A stretch of 64,000 bases of DNA from Ottelia alismoides (lineage: Eukaryota > Streptophyta > Magnoliopsida > Alismatales > Hydrocharitaceae). The position numbers were made by a program, and so were the translations under genes. Shown piece by piece: positions 11,278 to 22,929 of this stretch (its first letter is position 1; the number at the start of each line of letters is the position of its first letter). The DNA lies in contig JAZKJV010007243.1 of NCBI GenBank assembly GCA_037367405.1, forward strand, positions 124,001 through 188,000. The letters are read 5' to 3'. A model generated the notes under the pieces. That model was given only the letters and a program-made list of their open reading frames with translations, made no database searches and had not been told where the DNA came from.

Positions 11278-11289
11278 GCTCCGATACCA
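11278..11289 (-). other. Primer binding site, Tekay-type element
   Basis: The reverse complement reads TGGTATCGGAGC, one change from the tRNA-iMet binding sequence TGGTATCAGAGC. It lies 3 nt from the LTR end (GGCGTCACA on the minus strand), giving the minus orientation. Confidence 0.85.
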
Positions 11290-11292
11290 AGC

Positions 11293-13970
11293 TGTGACGC
11301 CCCTAGGATCCGGGTACTCGGCAAACCAATCCCACACATACACATTCCACATTCGAATATTTGACATTCACAAAAGTAGGAGAAATATAGCAACATGCAC
11401 CGGAATTTAAAATTTTGATTCTCATAAAACTTTTTCACATTACATATTCCATTCATTGCATATGCCAATTCCATTACATTCCATAGATCATTTTCATGTC
11501 CACAAAATATACATGTAAGCATAATTAAAGATGTCCACAATTATACATATTACATGCCATGTCTCTCAACAAAAATGACACACGTAAAGAAGGGTAGTAA
11601 AACTACTGACAACTGTACCACAAAAAGTGTCGTAACACTACACAAAAAGTGATGGTGCCTCTAACATGGATCCACACGTAGGTACGCTATGAGAAAAGTT
11701 GCCCAATACAATTTAAACTAAACTACACAAAAAGAAATGCAGGATAAACATTAAATGTGTGCAAAAGAGAAAGAAACAGTGCAATTGATCTCACAAAGAA
11801 TTACATTTTTACTTTTGGTTATTAGATCTGGATATGGATATGAGTAAGCAAGCTTCGTGGATAGTCTGTGGTCTTGGTCTATATGAGACCTCACACTATG
11901 ACTCTAGGGTAAAAAGAAAATACCTTAGGGTTGGGGTGCCTCCGTAGGCATGCGGTGGGGTACAATGCATCCTAACTAAGTTCCCAACACGTCCACTTAG
12001 CTCCACTTCGCAATTGTACTTCTGATTCACAAGTTTAGATTCCAACCCGCGAATCCTCTAGACAATCAAATCCTCCTTATGCACAGGAGATTCATGTCCC
12101 ATTCCCAACTTCATTAACCACATTTCCCGGAACTCCCCTCTTAGTACTCCCACTCGGAATACCAGCCAATGTGGCCAACATTGGCCGGTACAGGAGTGTT
12201 AACTCTAAGTGACAGGCGAAACACTAGACGACCAACCATGACTACTTGGCCCGCGCTCGAGCACCGGGCTAAAGCACGCAAGTGCCAAGGCCAACACCGT
12301 CAGATTAGCACCTCGGTGTGCCAAGCAACATGTCCCCCAACCATCGCAGCTACAATAGCAGTTGGGATCGTGGTCATGTAGGCTTCTACCCGGGGCCCCA
12401 AGGGTGCATGCCCCTCCCTTGGCAGCAACTAGTCCACTACCCCATCACCATGAAATATGCCTTCACTAAAATAATAATCACTACAATACCCTCATATGTA
12501 ACTACCGCCTAGATGATCAGGATCTGAATACAATCAAATACTACTTTTATTTTTTTTTACGTATTCAACGATATGATGTGTGTGTCATAGGTCACATGCA
12601 AGTGCATATCGACCATGCTCCAATTCAAATCCACAAAACCTGTAATGGCACTAGATTTCATAGTCCGGTAATAGGACTGAGATCTGTCACAGGACTTCTT
12701 TTGCTGAATGTAGGATCAGACTTTGTCCATCCATGAGAACATCAAGCTTATGTCCCAACAAAAGTGCTCATGTACTTACGAACATATATTCACTTGCATT
12801 CATTCTCTATAACTCCTTGTTTCTTTATCAAAATAAATCAATTGATAATATCACATTCTGTTAGCTTTCCTATAGAAACCTGATTTTTTTTAAAGATGAT
12901 TAACCAAATATTCATTCCATAGTCATTGAAATTATGTGTCCAAATAAGCACAAAACCCCTTTTTTTATTCCATGAATCACACACTAAGAATATCAAGGCA
13001 ATGATACAGAAGCTACTCATTTGCTTATTATATCGGGTTGTAACATGGAGGTTGCATCCAATGTGTATGGCAGTGGATAGCAGGGACTACATTATACATC
13101 CTTCATAGCACACGATTAGGAAATTGATTGAAGTTAAACAACATCAATGAAGGTCGACAACTGTATAGTTGGATGCTGCCATGTATAATTAACTAACATG
13201 ATTACTATTGAGGATCATGTTCTGAGATAAGGAGTAGATCCCTTCTTTCTCAAACCTGGATTGTAGAAACCAGTAAACTTAAGGATCATCTGAATGTTGA
13301 CAGACGATTGGGAGTGGAATCAATAAAGTATATTAGACAGTAAACGTCAGCTATCATGAGATTTTCATGTCTAGATACCCACGTCTTTTCTAGGTAAAAT
13401 GGTATTGGGACGAAATGGTGTGGACTCCGCAGCAAGTAGTAAGGGAAGACATCGTACCTCGAAAGTTGTCACCTAGGATTCTCCACCTATGGAGAACAGT
13501 GCACTCTACTCATTGTTCGTGTTGCAAAATCGCACACGAAGATGATCTCGTCCTTTCCTACGCGATGTCGGCTTCGGGTCGCCGATTCATGGCATTCCGG
13601 CGAGCTCCGATGAAGTTTGGTGAAGGAGAGGGAAGAGGAATGGGGCTGGAGGTCGAAAGGGGGGAGATTTGGGGATTTTGGACGAGTTTCACAAAGGGGG
13701 AGGGCTGGTATATTGGTCGGGACTCGGATTCGGATCCGGGTCCGGATCCGTATATGGCCTGGACCCCCTCTCGCTAAAATGGTCGTAACTCGGGCTCCCG
13801 AACTCCGATTTTCGCATTCTTGTACTCGTTGGAAAGCTATCGACGAACCCTACACAGTGGATTACTCAAATAATTTTTTTGGAACCTGCAGTAAACGCAG
13901 ATTTGCAATTAAGCACAGATCCAACTTGGTTTTGCATTTTAGTCCCTGTTCGATTTTTAGGGTTTTCACA
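11293..13970 (-). mobile_element. Tekay-type Gypsy 5' LTR (about 2,678 bp)
   Basis: On the minus strand it begins TGTGAAAACCC (plus end 13970) and ends GGCGTCACA (plus start 11293), a TGTGA...TCACA terminal pair, next to the primer binding site. The right boundary is supported by the immediate resumption of Copia LTR sequence at 13972. Nothing coding is convincing inside; open frames at 12169-12381, 13415-13777 and 13617-13994 are in GC-richer LTR sequence and have no family resemblance. The matching 3' LTR would be left of the window. Confidence 0.8.
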
Positions 13971-15321
13971 TGGTCCTCTTCATGGGAATGGTGATTCGGA
14001 GGTGGCAGATTAGTTAGGTCAAAGGGTTGACGTAACGAGATCGAGATAATCTAAGCCCTATGTTGAATGTTGTCACAGCATAGGCACGCATTCTTTGTCC
14101 AAAGATAGATGTGTTACTATATGTCTAAGTGTGTACATTTGGCAGACCAATAGGTTGATGATCTAACAAAGGACTATACATCGATGAGCTGGTGTGCATG
14201 TAAGTGCATATGAGCAATATGATCTCTCAAATGGATTACACAGGTTCACTTATGAACCGGAAGACTTGAGCTAACTCATGAGGTATTGGGACCGATCAAA
14301 TTCCATGCTTAGTCTTCATGCTTTGGAAGCATGATAAGAATTTGAAGGAATGATATATGATTTGGGAAAGTATATGATCGATAATGGTTCCCAATGACCA
14401 ATATTAAGAAACTTGGTGATCAAACCCTATACATAGTGTAAAATTAATCTATATCTTCAGGTTGATCATAGTTCTTCCAGTATGCAAGATGTACAGTTAT
14501 TGGGAATACCTGAGGGTGATGTGATCATAAACGATTGTATAACTATGACGCTTCCATTCCGAGGTAATGATGAAACATGTATGGATTTTAGTGGCTCTTC
14601 TCAGTAGAGAAGTAATCTAATCTTGGTCCAAGTGTTGGCATTGATATGAATGAGATTCATATGCAATGAAAAGATTATATTTGCAGTCTTGATGTAATCA
14701 AGAATCTACGAGTGGTCTGTGAGAACTGGATTTGAGATGAGATCTCAACATCCAAGTTACTGTACATGGAATAATACAATCACCCTGGCCATATCTCCAA
14801 GTATCTGCGGAGAAAGCATACTATTCTTGAAAGAGTTCAAGAATAATTCTTTTGATGAATTATGTATCGAAGCAACAAGATGTTGATAATTAAATGAGAT
14901 TTAATTATGAAGAATAATATGAATAAGATTCATATTATGAGAATGATTATCCAAGATAATTAAATGAGATTTAATTATCAAGGAAATGCAGATTGTGGAT
15001 AGTACTATCCATTCTATCCATAATATAAGTGTATATTATAAATATGATTTATAATATATTAGAGAGAGAGCACCTTTGTAAATGGTATTTATTAATTGTT
15101 AATGTGAATTGGATTCACATTAAGCAATTAATTGGAAATGGAATTTACAACTTTGTTTGAGTTGTGAATATGATTCACAATTTTGTAATGGCATGATTGA
15201 AATATTTACTAATTAATTTGGAATTAATTTAGTGAATATATTTGCAATAAATGTTGTTGCAAATAAATAAGAGATAATGTGATAATATAAAAAAGTAGGA
15301 TAAAATCCACCAAAAAGAGGT

Positions 15322-15354
15322 GGCGTCACCCATGAATTGGTCATGGGTGACGCC
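15322..15354. repeat. Perfect U3 hairpin in Copia-2 LTR
   Basis: Arms ggcgtcacccatga (15322-15335) and tcatgggtgacgcc (15341-15354) are perfect reverse complements with a 5-nt loop. Relative to Copia-1 the tenth arm base changed T to C and its partner A to G, keeping pairing. Confidence 0.85.
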
Positions 15355-15581
15355 CCCCCTTTTTAGGAGTGGATTATTATCCCTTTTATTATTATCTTGT
15401 GATAATTAAATTTATTGAATTAAACTATGTGGATGATAATGCAACATATATTTAATTTAATATAAATTAATAAGTTGTTGTTTTTAACAACCATGATTAT
15501 GGCCATTGATTAAAAACACATATCAATCTAACCATTGATTTTGTGTATCTCATGGATTGTGATCCATGGACTCCCAAACTA

Positions 15582-15590
15582 ATATATAAG
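15582..15590 (+). promoter_or_regulatory. TATA box of Copia-2 LTR
   Basis: atatataag at the position equivalent to the Copia-1 TATA box, followed by the same kind of CT-rich leader. Confidence 0.55.
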
Positions 15591-16160
15591 AAGGGCAACC
15601 CTAGCCCTTTGAGGATGCACATGATACACATCTACTCTCTCTCTCTCTCTACTCTCATTCTCACGCTATCTCTCTCTCTAAGGGTGGCCGTCCACCTTGA
15701 GATTTTGAGAGAACTACAATCATAGCTACGCCGTCGTGCTGTCGCCTCGATTGCTCGTGGATCTCCGTCTTCCTCGGAGATTCTTGTACTAGAAAGAGAC
15801 GTCGGATTTCGTTGGATGAAATCAGGAGATTCAAGGCTTGGATCTTCATCGTGGATTGCGGGAAGCACGCGTCTCATCATCGCGCCCGCAAGTGCCATCT
15901 TCGTGGATCAGACATAAGTCAGGAGGATCTCTTACTTTAGAGATCAAGTGATCGCCACCACATTTCAAGAGGTATTTCTAATACTTTGTGGTTTGATGAA
16001 ACGATCCAAGAAATGTTCTTGGGATCATGTGGTTTCATCTTATGATTTAAATTTTTTAAATTCCGTTGACCCAAACGACTAGTATGACTAGTCGCTCTGA
16101 TCACATAAGATGCGATCATCACGCTTCTGTGATGCGCTTAAGGATTCCCCATATCCTTCA

Positions 16161-17510
16161 ACGAGTGTGTCTATCAAGAGAGTTTGGATTCGTCTGCCCT
16201 TGTTTTCCAGAGAGTACACTGCGATGTGTCTCTATTTAGTATCTAAGATATCTTAGATACCTAGAATAGTATCACTATACGATGCATTGCCCTTTTTGGG
16301 TTCTTGACCGACTCCTTGGTCCTAGTAGCGTTGGTCCAAGTGGACACATTGAAATGGTTGGGAGCGCTTACCATTCGTGTAAGTTCTTTGATATTTGACT
16401 TTGAATTGAGAGAGCATTTCTTTAAATATTTATTTCTTTTCTTTTTGGTAGACTAGCTCCAGTTCTTTTACAAGGAGTTGGCATGTCCTGATAAAAAATT
16501 GTTTAATTTCATCACACCATGGCACATAGATTAATATCGAAATATAGCCTGTGAACTTGTTCACATACTAGCTAGGGTTTGTTGACACTCAAGTTTCTTG
16601 AAGCCTTCATTAACTTTCCCAACCTTGAGAAGGTCTAAACTAAAATACCCAATCCCAGTTCCTCAAGTGATAACTCAACTCATCTCATCAATCATGCAGT
16701 TTTAAAAGTGATGTCCTTATCATATTCTTTAGAAGGTAGTGATGAAGAGTAAACATAGATCTCAAATCTTTCAAACTAAGGAAATGTGGATTATTTAGTT
16801 TGAAAACCCTGATGCGTAAAGTTGGTTAACTTGGACTCTCAAGACTAAAAAAAGCAAATGCCCTCGAATCCATAAGCCTTGAGTGATAGTGAAAGTGTCA
16901 TCAATACAACAACTCCAGAGTTAGCAAATTATTGTGATTTTTGAATTTTGTAATTTTTAAGTGTTTTTAATATTAAGAGAAATAATGACTAGTCCAAGCT
17001 CATATGAATAGTTGCATCCATTTCCAGCTAGAACGGGTGTAAGTACTGACCATTAGATGGCCACTCGTATTACTTCAAGATGATGCAATTTACATTGTCT
17101 GTTAAGCACCCACTCTGCTATGGGAGATCGCAGTTCCCAAAATGAGAAATGGCTACTCATGTTTACGCTCAGTAGTCAGAATCGCTTCTCAAGAGAAGTT
17201 TTAATTTTGCACATTTTTAAGGGATTTTTAAACTAGTTAAATAAAACAGTTTGTCCTTCAATTTTGAAAACAAATTTAAAACATTTTCCAAAGAATGTTA
17301 AATAATACCTTTAGATTTTCGAAGCATTTTTCAAAAAAAATCAGAATGAGTCCAACCCCATTTTTTTAAATAAATGTCAAACATTTTTCAAAGGAGTGTC
17401 ACACACTTAGAAAAAGTTCCCAAGTATTTTACAACTGTTTTTATGAAAATCGGTTCAAAATACTTATACCCTAGCCCCAAAAGGTTTTCAAATTTTCAAA
17501 ATATGATCTA
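16161..17510. other. Unassigned, mostly AT-rich sequence
   Basis: No open frame with family resemblance. 17170-17510 is rich in TTTTCAAAA-like words, similar in style to the 3' noncoding region of element G1 (21900-22930), but no alignment was established. 16161-17100 is unrecognised; it might be noncoding Gypsy sequence preceding G1. Confidence 0.4.
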
Positions 17511-18436
17511 TGGCAAAAAAATTGCAAAAAGAAAAAGTGCATCATCTGATCCTAGAGTTGTGGATATTCATTAACTTGATTATTGAGATTCCATTAATGA
17601 ATGCTATGAACTTCATGCCAGATGTAATGAAAGGATTGAAAGATTCTTGTACAAGCAAGGGTCGCCCAACATGAAACAATATACACCGACAGATTGAGAA
17701 GAACGTTCTCACCATGGTCATAGTAGTAGCCATCAGCAATCTACCACAGAAGAAACAAGACAAAAGAACACCTCTTATCAGTTGTGAGATTTTTGACCAA
17801 GTCTTTGAGTGCACTCTACTTGACAGCGGTTCTTCCATTAACCTTCTGCTCTCATCATTATTGCACGAATTTGGGCTAGGTCCTCTCAAGCAGATACGAA
17901 TGATCCTACATTTCGTGGATCGATCAATCAAGCGACATAGAGGTCTTTTGGAATATATTGTTGTAAATGTGCGAGAAATGCAGTTCCAAGTTGATTTTGT
18001 CATCCTTGATATGGACTCCCCTGAACCCTTACTCCAGACTCCTATCATCCTTGGACGACCATTCCTGCACACATCAGAAGCTGTGGTTGACTATGGGTCT
18101 GGCAAGATTACATTCAACTCGAGCAACAAAAGAATCACCATAGAAATGATCATTGAGCTCAAGATCGTAACTGAGGGCTATGCAACACCGCCAGAAGCAG
18201 ACTATGACTTCATTGCAGAAATCAGAAACATACCACTCTCTTTGAACGATCCATGGACACAGAAAATCCTCTTTCTAGAAGAGGACCTGGAAAGAACAGC
18301 CAACACAAGCTCCGATGATATTTGGGAGACAAAGTCCAATGTGCTGATGCATCTTTTTGACTCCAAGGATTCACACCAGCCCAAACACGATGAATCTAGT
18401 GCAGAACCATTAGGAACATTATCAGAATCTCAATAG
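17511..18436 (+). pseudogene. G1 (Athila/Tat-type Gypsy): end of gag and aspartic protease
   Basis: One frame with a single early stop (17672-17674). The start, IEIPLMNAMNFMPD, matches the conserved gag-PR junction of Athila/Tat elements (IPFLEALEQMP). The protease core follows: CTLLDSGSSINLL with the D-S-G catalytic triad, a DRSIKRHRG flap-like segment, VDFVILDM and IILGRPFLHTSEAVVD. It then runs into an acidic PR-RT spacer ending in a TAG at 18434. Protease would cut the gag-pol polyprotein. Upstream gag is missing, so G1 is 5'-truncated around 17510. Confidence 0.92.
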
Positions 18437-19652
18437 AGCATAGAGGTCAGGAACCCTGCAAAAGTTCAGGTGATACATCCTCCAACAATCACTATTTCAG
18501 AAGTGACCAATAAATTGGCCAGATCAGAACTAGAACTCAAGCCACTTCCAGAAGGCCTGAAGTATGCTTTCCTTGTGGGTGCAGAAAACATGTATCCAAT
18601 AGTCATTAGTAGCAGGATGACCCTGGATCAAGAACCTCAACTTCTTGAGGTTCTAGCAAAAAATTCGCAAGGCACTTGGTTGGCATGTATCAGATCTCTG
18701 TGCGATAAATCCTGCATTGTGTTCACAAAACATCTACGTGGAAGAAGATGCCAAGCCATTCTGATAATTTCAAAGAAGAATGAATCCAAATCACAAGGAC
18801 ATTTTCATGAAAAAAATTAAGAAATGGTGTGACGCATGCTTCATTTGTCCCATCTCTGATTTCAAATAGGTAAGCCCCTTGCATGTAGTTCCAAAAAAAA
18901 TCAGGGCTTACGGTGGTTACAAATGACAAAGGAGTGGAGATATCTACTCGGGGACTAACATCCTGGCATGTATGTGTTGACTACCACCGTATTAATGCAG
19001 CAACGAAGAAGGACCACTTCCCCTTGCGATTCATTGATCAAGTTTTAAAAATACTTGTTGGCAAGGAGCACTTCCCCTTTCCAAATACTTGTATGGGTAC
19101 TCTAGGTACAACCAAGTGGCAATCGCCCCAGAAGATCAAGATAAAACTACATTCACTTTCCCGTTCGGTACACATGATTTCAGGAGGATGCCCTTTGGAT
19201 TGTGCAATGCACCAGTGACATTCCAGAGATGCATGATTGCAGTCTTCGCCCAGATGGTAGAAAGTTTTCTCGAGGTGTTTATGGATGACTTCTCTATCTA
19301 TGGTGACAGTTTCAATTCCTGTCTTGGGCACCTGGACAGAGTACTTCAGAAATGCCATGAAGTCAATCTAGTGTTATCATGGGAAAATAGACACTTCATG
19401 GTCACAGAACGGATTGTGCTGGGTCACGTCATTTCCAAATGTGGCATGAAAGTCGACCAGGCAAAGGTGGATGTCATTGCCAATCTTGAGCCACCTCAGA
19501 CAGTAAAGAATGTGAGGTCATTCCTAGGGCATGTAGGATTCTACAGAAGGTTCACCCATGATTTTAGCTGCATTCCCCGACCACTTACAGAACTTAAATG
19601 CAAGGAGATTGAGTTCGATGTAAATAAACAAGTTCTCCTTTCATTCAATTAG
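18437..19652 (+). pseudogene. G1 reverse transcriptase
   Basis: The protease frame continues after the 18434 stop: LPEGLKYAFLVGAENMYPIV marks the start of the Athila/Tat RT region. A frameshift near 18690 and further breaks to about 19085 disturb the fingers (VCVDYHRIN, TKKDHFPLRFIDQ remain, 18960-19050). From 19089 a clean frame carries YSRYNQVAIAPEDQDKTTF, FRRMPFGLCNAPVTFQRCM, the catalytic FMDDFSIYG, GHVISKCGMKVDQAKVDVI and FLGHVGFYRRF. These are close to Athila consensus. A TAG at 19650 separates it from RNase H, in the same frame. Confidence 0.95.
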
Positions 19653-20252
19653 CTGAAGGATCCCATAACCCATGCTCCAGTCCTACAGTCGCCATATTGG
19701 TCTCTTCCCTTTGTGATCACGACAGATGCGTCAAACTTTGCAGTTGGGGTTGTTCCAGGACAAAGAGAAGAAAAGGTACCCTATGTAATTCATTATGCTA
19801 GCCAAACATTAGATGATGCTCAGAAAAACTATACAATGATAGAGAAAGAGTTGTTGGATGTGGTATTCGCTCTCTAGAAGGTCAGATCATACCTGCTCAA
19901 ATCTAAAGTCATCAGTTTCACTGACCACTCTACTATCCGATATTTACAGTCGAAGAAGGATGCTAAACCCAGACTAATCAGAAGGATCCTTCTCCTTCAT
20001 GAGTCCTATTTGGAAATCAAGGACAACCCAGTTCAGAATGTGGCAGCAGATGATCTCTCCATTATTGAGCAGCGAGAGCCTCCGCTGAGCAGTGCACCCA
20101 TCACAGAAACCTTTCCTGACGGATTGGACGAAGATTCAGAAGGACAAATTCTTATCGACGATCCATTTCTACCAATGGGAAGATCCTTTCTTATTCAAGG
20201 AAGGAGTAAATTGCATTTGACACAGGTGTTTCCATCAGGAGGAGCATCATAG
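19653..20252 (+). pseudogene. G1 RNase H
   Basis: Same frame as the RT. Visible blocks: TTDASNFAVGVV (first catalytic Asp), VPYVIHYASQTLDDAQKNYT, IEKELLDVVFAL (Glu), an in-frame TAG at 19876, then KSKVISFTDHSTIRYL (Asp) and KKDAKPRLIRRILLLHES. All catalytic acidic residues appear present. RNase H would remove template RNA during reverse transcription. The frame ends at 20250. Confidence 0.93.
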
Positions 20253-21290
20253 TGTCCTCGAGCATTGTCACTCGCTCGAATATGGTGGACACCACTCTGG
20301 AGACAGAACGACAACAAAATACTTCAGTATGGCTTCTGGTGGCCCATACTATTTAAGAATGCATTAGCTTTCGTCAAATTATGCATTTACTGTCAAAGAT
20401 TGAAAGGCACCCTCACAACAAAAGATTCAATGCCCCTAAAGTTAATTCAATTAGCAGATGTATTCAATGCTTGGGGGATCGATTACATGGGTCCTTTTCC
20501 CAACAGCCAGGGATTTGAGCACATCCTACTCGCCGTTGATTATGTGAGTCGTTGGGTTGAAGCTATCCCCACTCGAGCTGCAAATAGCCAGACAATGTGT
20601 CATTTTTTGAGAGAGAACATCATCTCACAGTTCGGGATTCCGAAGATTTTGATATCAGACATGGGTAGCCACTTCATAAATAAAGAGGATAAGAAATTAA
20701 TGAAGGAATAGACATCGAGCATCGAGTCTCATATCCTTATCATCCCCATACCAATGGCATGGAAGAACTATCGAATAGAGAAATCAAGATGATCCTTCAG
20801 AAACTTGTGAAGCCGAACAGAAAGAATTGGTCCCAACACTTGGATTCCATCCTGTGGGCATACTAAACCGCTTATAAGTCTCCTTTGAGCATGTCAACCT
20901 ATCATCTTGTGTATGGAAAACCGTGCCATCTGCCTGTGGATTTGATACACAAATCCGTATGGGCAATCAAAATGTGCAATCTAGACTCGCAAAGAAGTAA
21001 TCAGAAAAGAAAAGATGATCTGAACAGAATCATGGAATTCCGAGACTATGCATACGATAACACATTGTTGTACAATGAGAAGGTGAAATGCTGGCATGAC
21101 CAGTACATCAAATAAAAGGCCTTTGAAGCTAGGCAGAAAATGTGGTTATTTGATGCAAAGTTAAAGATCTTCCCGGGCAAAATAAAAAGAAATGGACATG
21201 GACATTTCAAGTTCAAGAAGTGCGTGACAATGGATGTACGCACAACCATTCGTTGTCAATGATCAACTACTGAAGCCCTACCTTGAGCAT
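20220..21290 (+). pseudogene. G1 integrase
   Basis: The zinc domain is frameshifted: an LEHCHSLEYGGHH piece (about 20257-20300) precedes CIYCQRLKG (20382-20405). The core in the frame 20265-20711 has WGIDYMGPFPN (Asp 1) and ILISDMGSHFINK (Asp 2). After a frameshift near 20709, NGMEELSNREIKMI carries the catalytic Glu, so D,D,E is retained. The C-terminal part 20885-21115 (YHLVYGKPCHLPVDLIHKS and KVKCWHDQYI) is typical of Athila/Tat. A stop at 21113 and later frameshifts break the SH3-like end at about 21130-21260. Confidence 0.93.
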
Positions 21291-21506
21291 GGTAATTTCT
21301 TGGCTGTTGTCGACTCATTCCAAGTATTGTGCTTTGATGATGCATCCACAGCACTGGCAACATCAAAAGATTCAGATAACGTACCTCAAAAACTTTTCCT
21401 CTAATCTCTTGTATTTTCTTCTTTTCTTATTTTCTTCATTCTGGTTTCCTTTTTCGTTCTATATATTTTTAGAAAAACAGTTGTATCACCCCTTTTGGCC
21501 AATTTT

Positions 21507-21870
21507 CTATACTTAGATAACACTTTGCTCTAAGTATAGGGGGGAGTACACCCAATTACCTTCATTCATTAATCCTCACCATTGTCTCAGCTTCTTTCCT
21601 ATCCTTAGGGTTATCTCACCCTAAGTATTGGGGGGGAGAAATTCGAGTACGATATGTTCATTCCCATCCTTGGCCATCCCTGCCTTGTGTACAATTTTCT
21701 ATACTTAGGATTATTTGATCCTAAGTATAGGGGGGGACAATCAACTTCTCATTCATTTATTCATATCCTCATTCCTTTATTCTTTAGACTATTCTATACT
21801 CAGTCTGATTTATGTCTTCTCTTTTTCTCTTTGATCTATGAGGACATATCTCGAGCTAAGTAAAGGGGGT
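21507..21870 (+). repeat. G1 hairpin/G-run array in the 3' noncoding region
   Basis: Four units in about 360 bp. Each has an arm like ctatacttag, a 10-70 nt gap, and the complement ctaagtatag followed by GGGGGG. Units: 21507-21545, 21603-21637 (variant ccttaggg/ccctaag), 21699-21737, and a wider one whose arms lie near 21793-21800 and 21855-21867. The same array is found in G2 and, inverted, in G3. The G-runs resemble polypurine tracts, but the true PPT is 1.7 kb downstream. Function unknown. Confidence 0.85.
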
Positions 21871-21985
21871 CGTATATATTATGTATATACTTTAGGCCAT
21901 AACTCGTACTTTTGTATTTTAAATTATACTTATGGCAAAAAATAATGTTAAATTCATCACAATCTTCTAATAAAAAGATGTTTAT

Positions 21986-22922
21986 AGATCCTCAAACTCT
22001 TTTATACATTCTGATTAATAAATCAGGCAATATTACTTTTGCAAAAAGTTTGAAACATAGTTTGAAAATCTTTTTGAAAAATCTTTCAAAAACTGTTTGG
22101 AAAATATATTGAAAAATGTCTTCAACCTTTGTCAAAATCTTTTTGTTTGCAAAGATATATTTTCTTTGCGTGAAATAAAAATGATTTGCAAATAGTTGAA
22201 AAAATGGTTGCAAAAATATTTGAAAAATTATATATACTATTTGAAAAACCTTTGCAAAAATGATTTTCAAATACGTAAATGTTTGTGAAAATTGTTTGTG
22301 AAAAATATGTTGGACTATAGTTTTCAAAACTATTAAAGAATGATTTTCGAATAAGTTTGAGGATTATACACACCAAACTCAAAATTCTTTATATATTTAT
22401 CCATTGGAAATCTATTAAGAACCAAAACTCTTGTAAATATAAGATACATCCCCGTGTAAGGATATGTACCTATTTTCTTAACCAAAACCTTTTGCTTTCA
22501 AAAATCACAAAAACATTAGCAAAACTCAAAATAGCTAAAATATTTTGTATTTACACATTTATTAACAAATGGCATTTTTATTCCTCCAAATTCTGTTTGT
22601 ATATATTGATTAATAAATCATGTTTAATTTTTTTTGTAAAATGATTTAAAAAATGGTGTCACTCATTTGGAAAACTTTTTATAAAATGTTTTCAACATTC
22701 GTCAATATATTTTGATTGAAAAATCCTTTTCTTTGTGTGCTACAAAAGTTTTGAAAACCTATTTGCAAATTATTTTGAAAATGTTTATAAAAATATTTTG
22801 AAAAATTTATATATACTGTTTGAAAAATCTTTGTAAAATGGCTTCCAAATGTTTGTAAATACTTGCAAAAAAAACATTTGTACTATAGTTTTCAAAAATT
22901 GTTTCAAAAGAATTTGAGGATT
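21986..22922 (+). repeat. Diverged tandem duplication in G1 3' region
   Basis: 21986-22366 and 22581-22922 align. Shared landmarks are tgattaataaatca (22012, 22606), aaaaatttatatatactgtttgaaaaa-like segments, actatagttttcaaaa, and the end tttgaggatt. The interior is dense in TTTTGAAAA words. Very AT-rich and noncoding. Confidence 0.75.
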
Positions 22923-22929
22923 TTAAAAA

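Larger units (their letters stand above)
13972..16160 (+). mobile_element. Copia-2 LTR, 5'-truncated
   Basis: Collinear with Copia-1 LTR positions 7003-9212 with many substitutions and small indels, and ending in ATATCCTTCA like the Copia-1 LTR. It is an older member of the same or a sister family. Its left part was separated by insertion of the Tekay-type element ending at 13970. After 16160 there is no primer binding site, so this is a 3' LTR or solo LTR. It keeps a TATA box (15582-15590), CT-rich leader (about 15632-15680) and the U3 hairpin (15322-15354). Confidence 0.9.

Noticed and set aside
13415..13994. Two overlapping frames of 120-125 codons near the end of the Tekay LTR
   Set aside because: Located entirely within an LTR defined by PBS and termini; repetitive ggatccgg-type composition explains the open frames.
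17542..18072. 176-codon minus-strand frame over the G1 protease
   Set aside because: Antisense shadow of the clearly homologous plus-strand protease.
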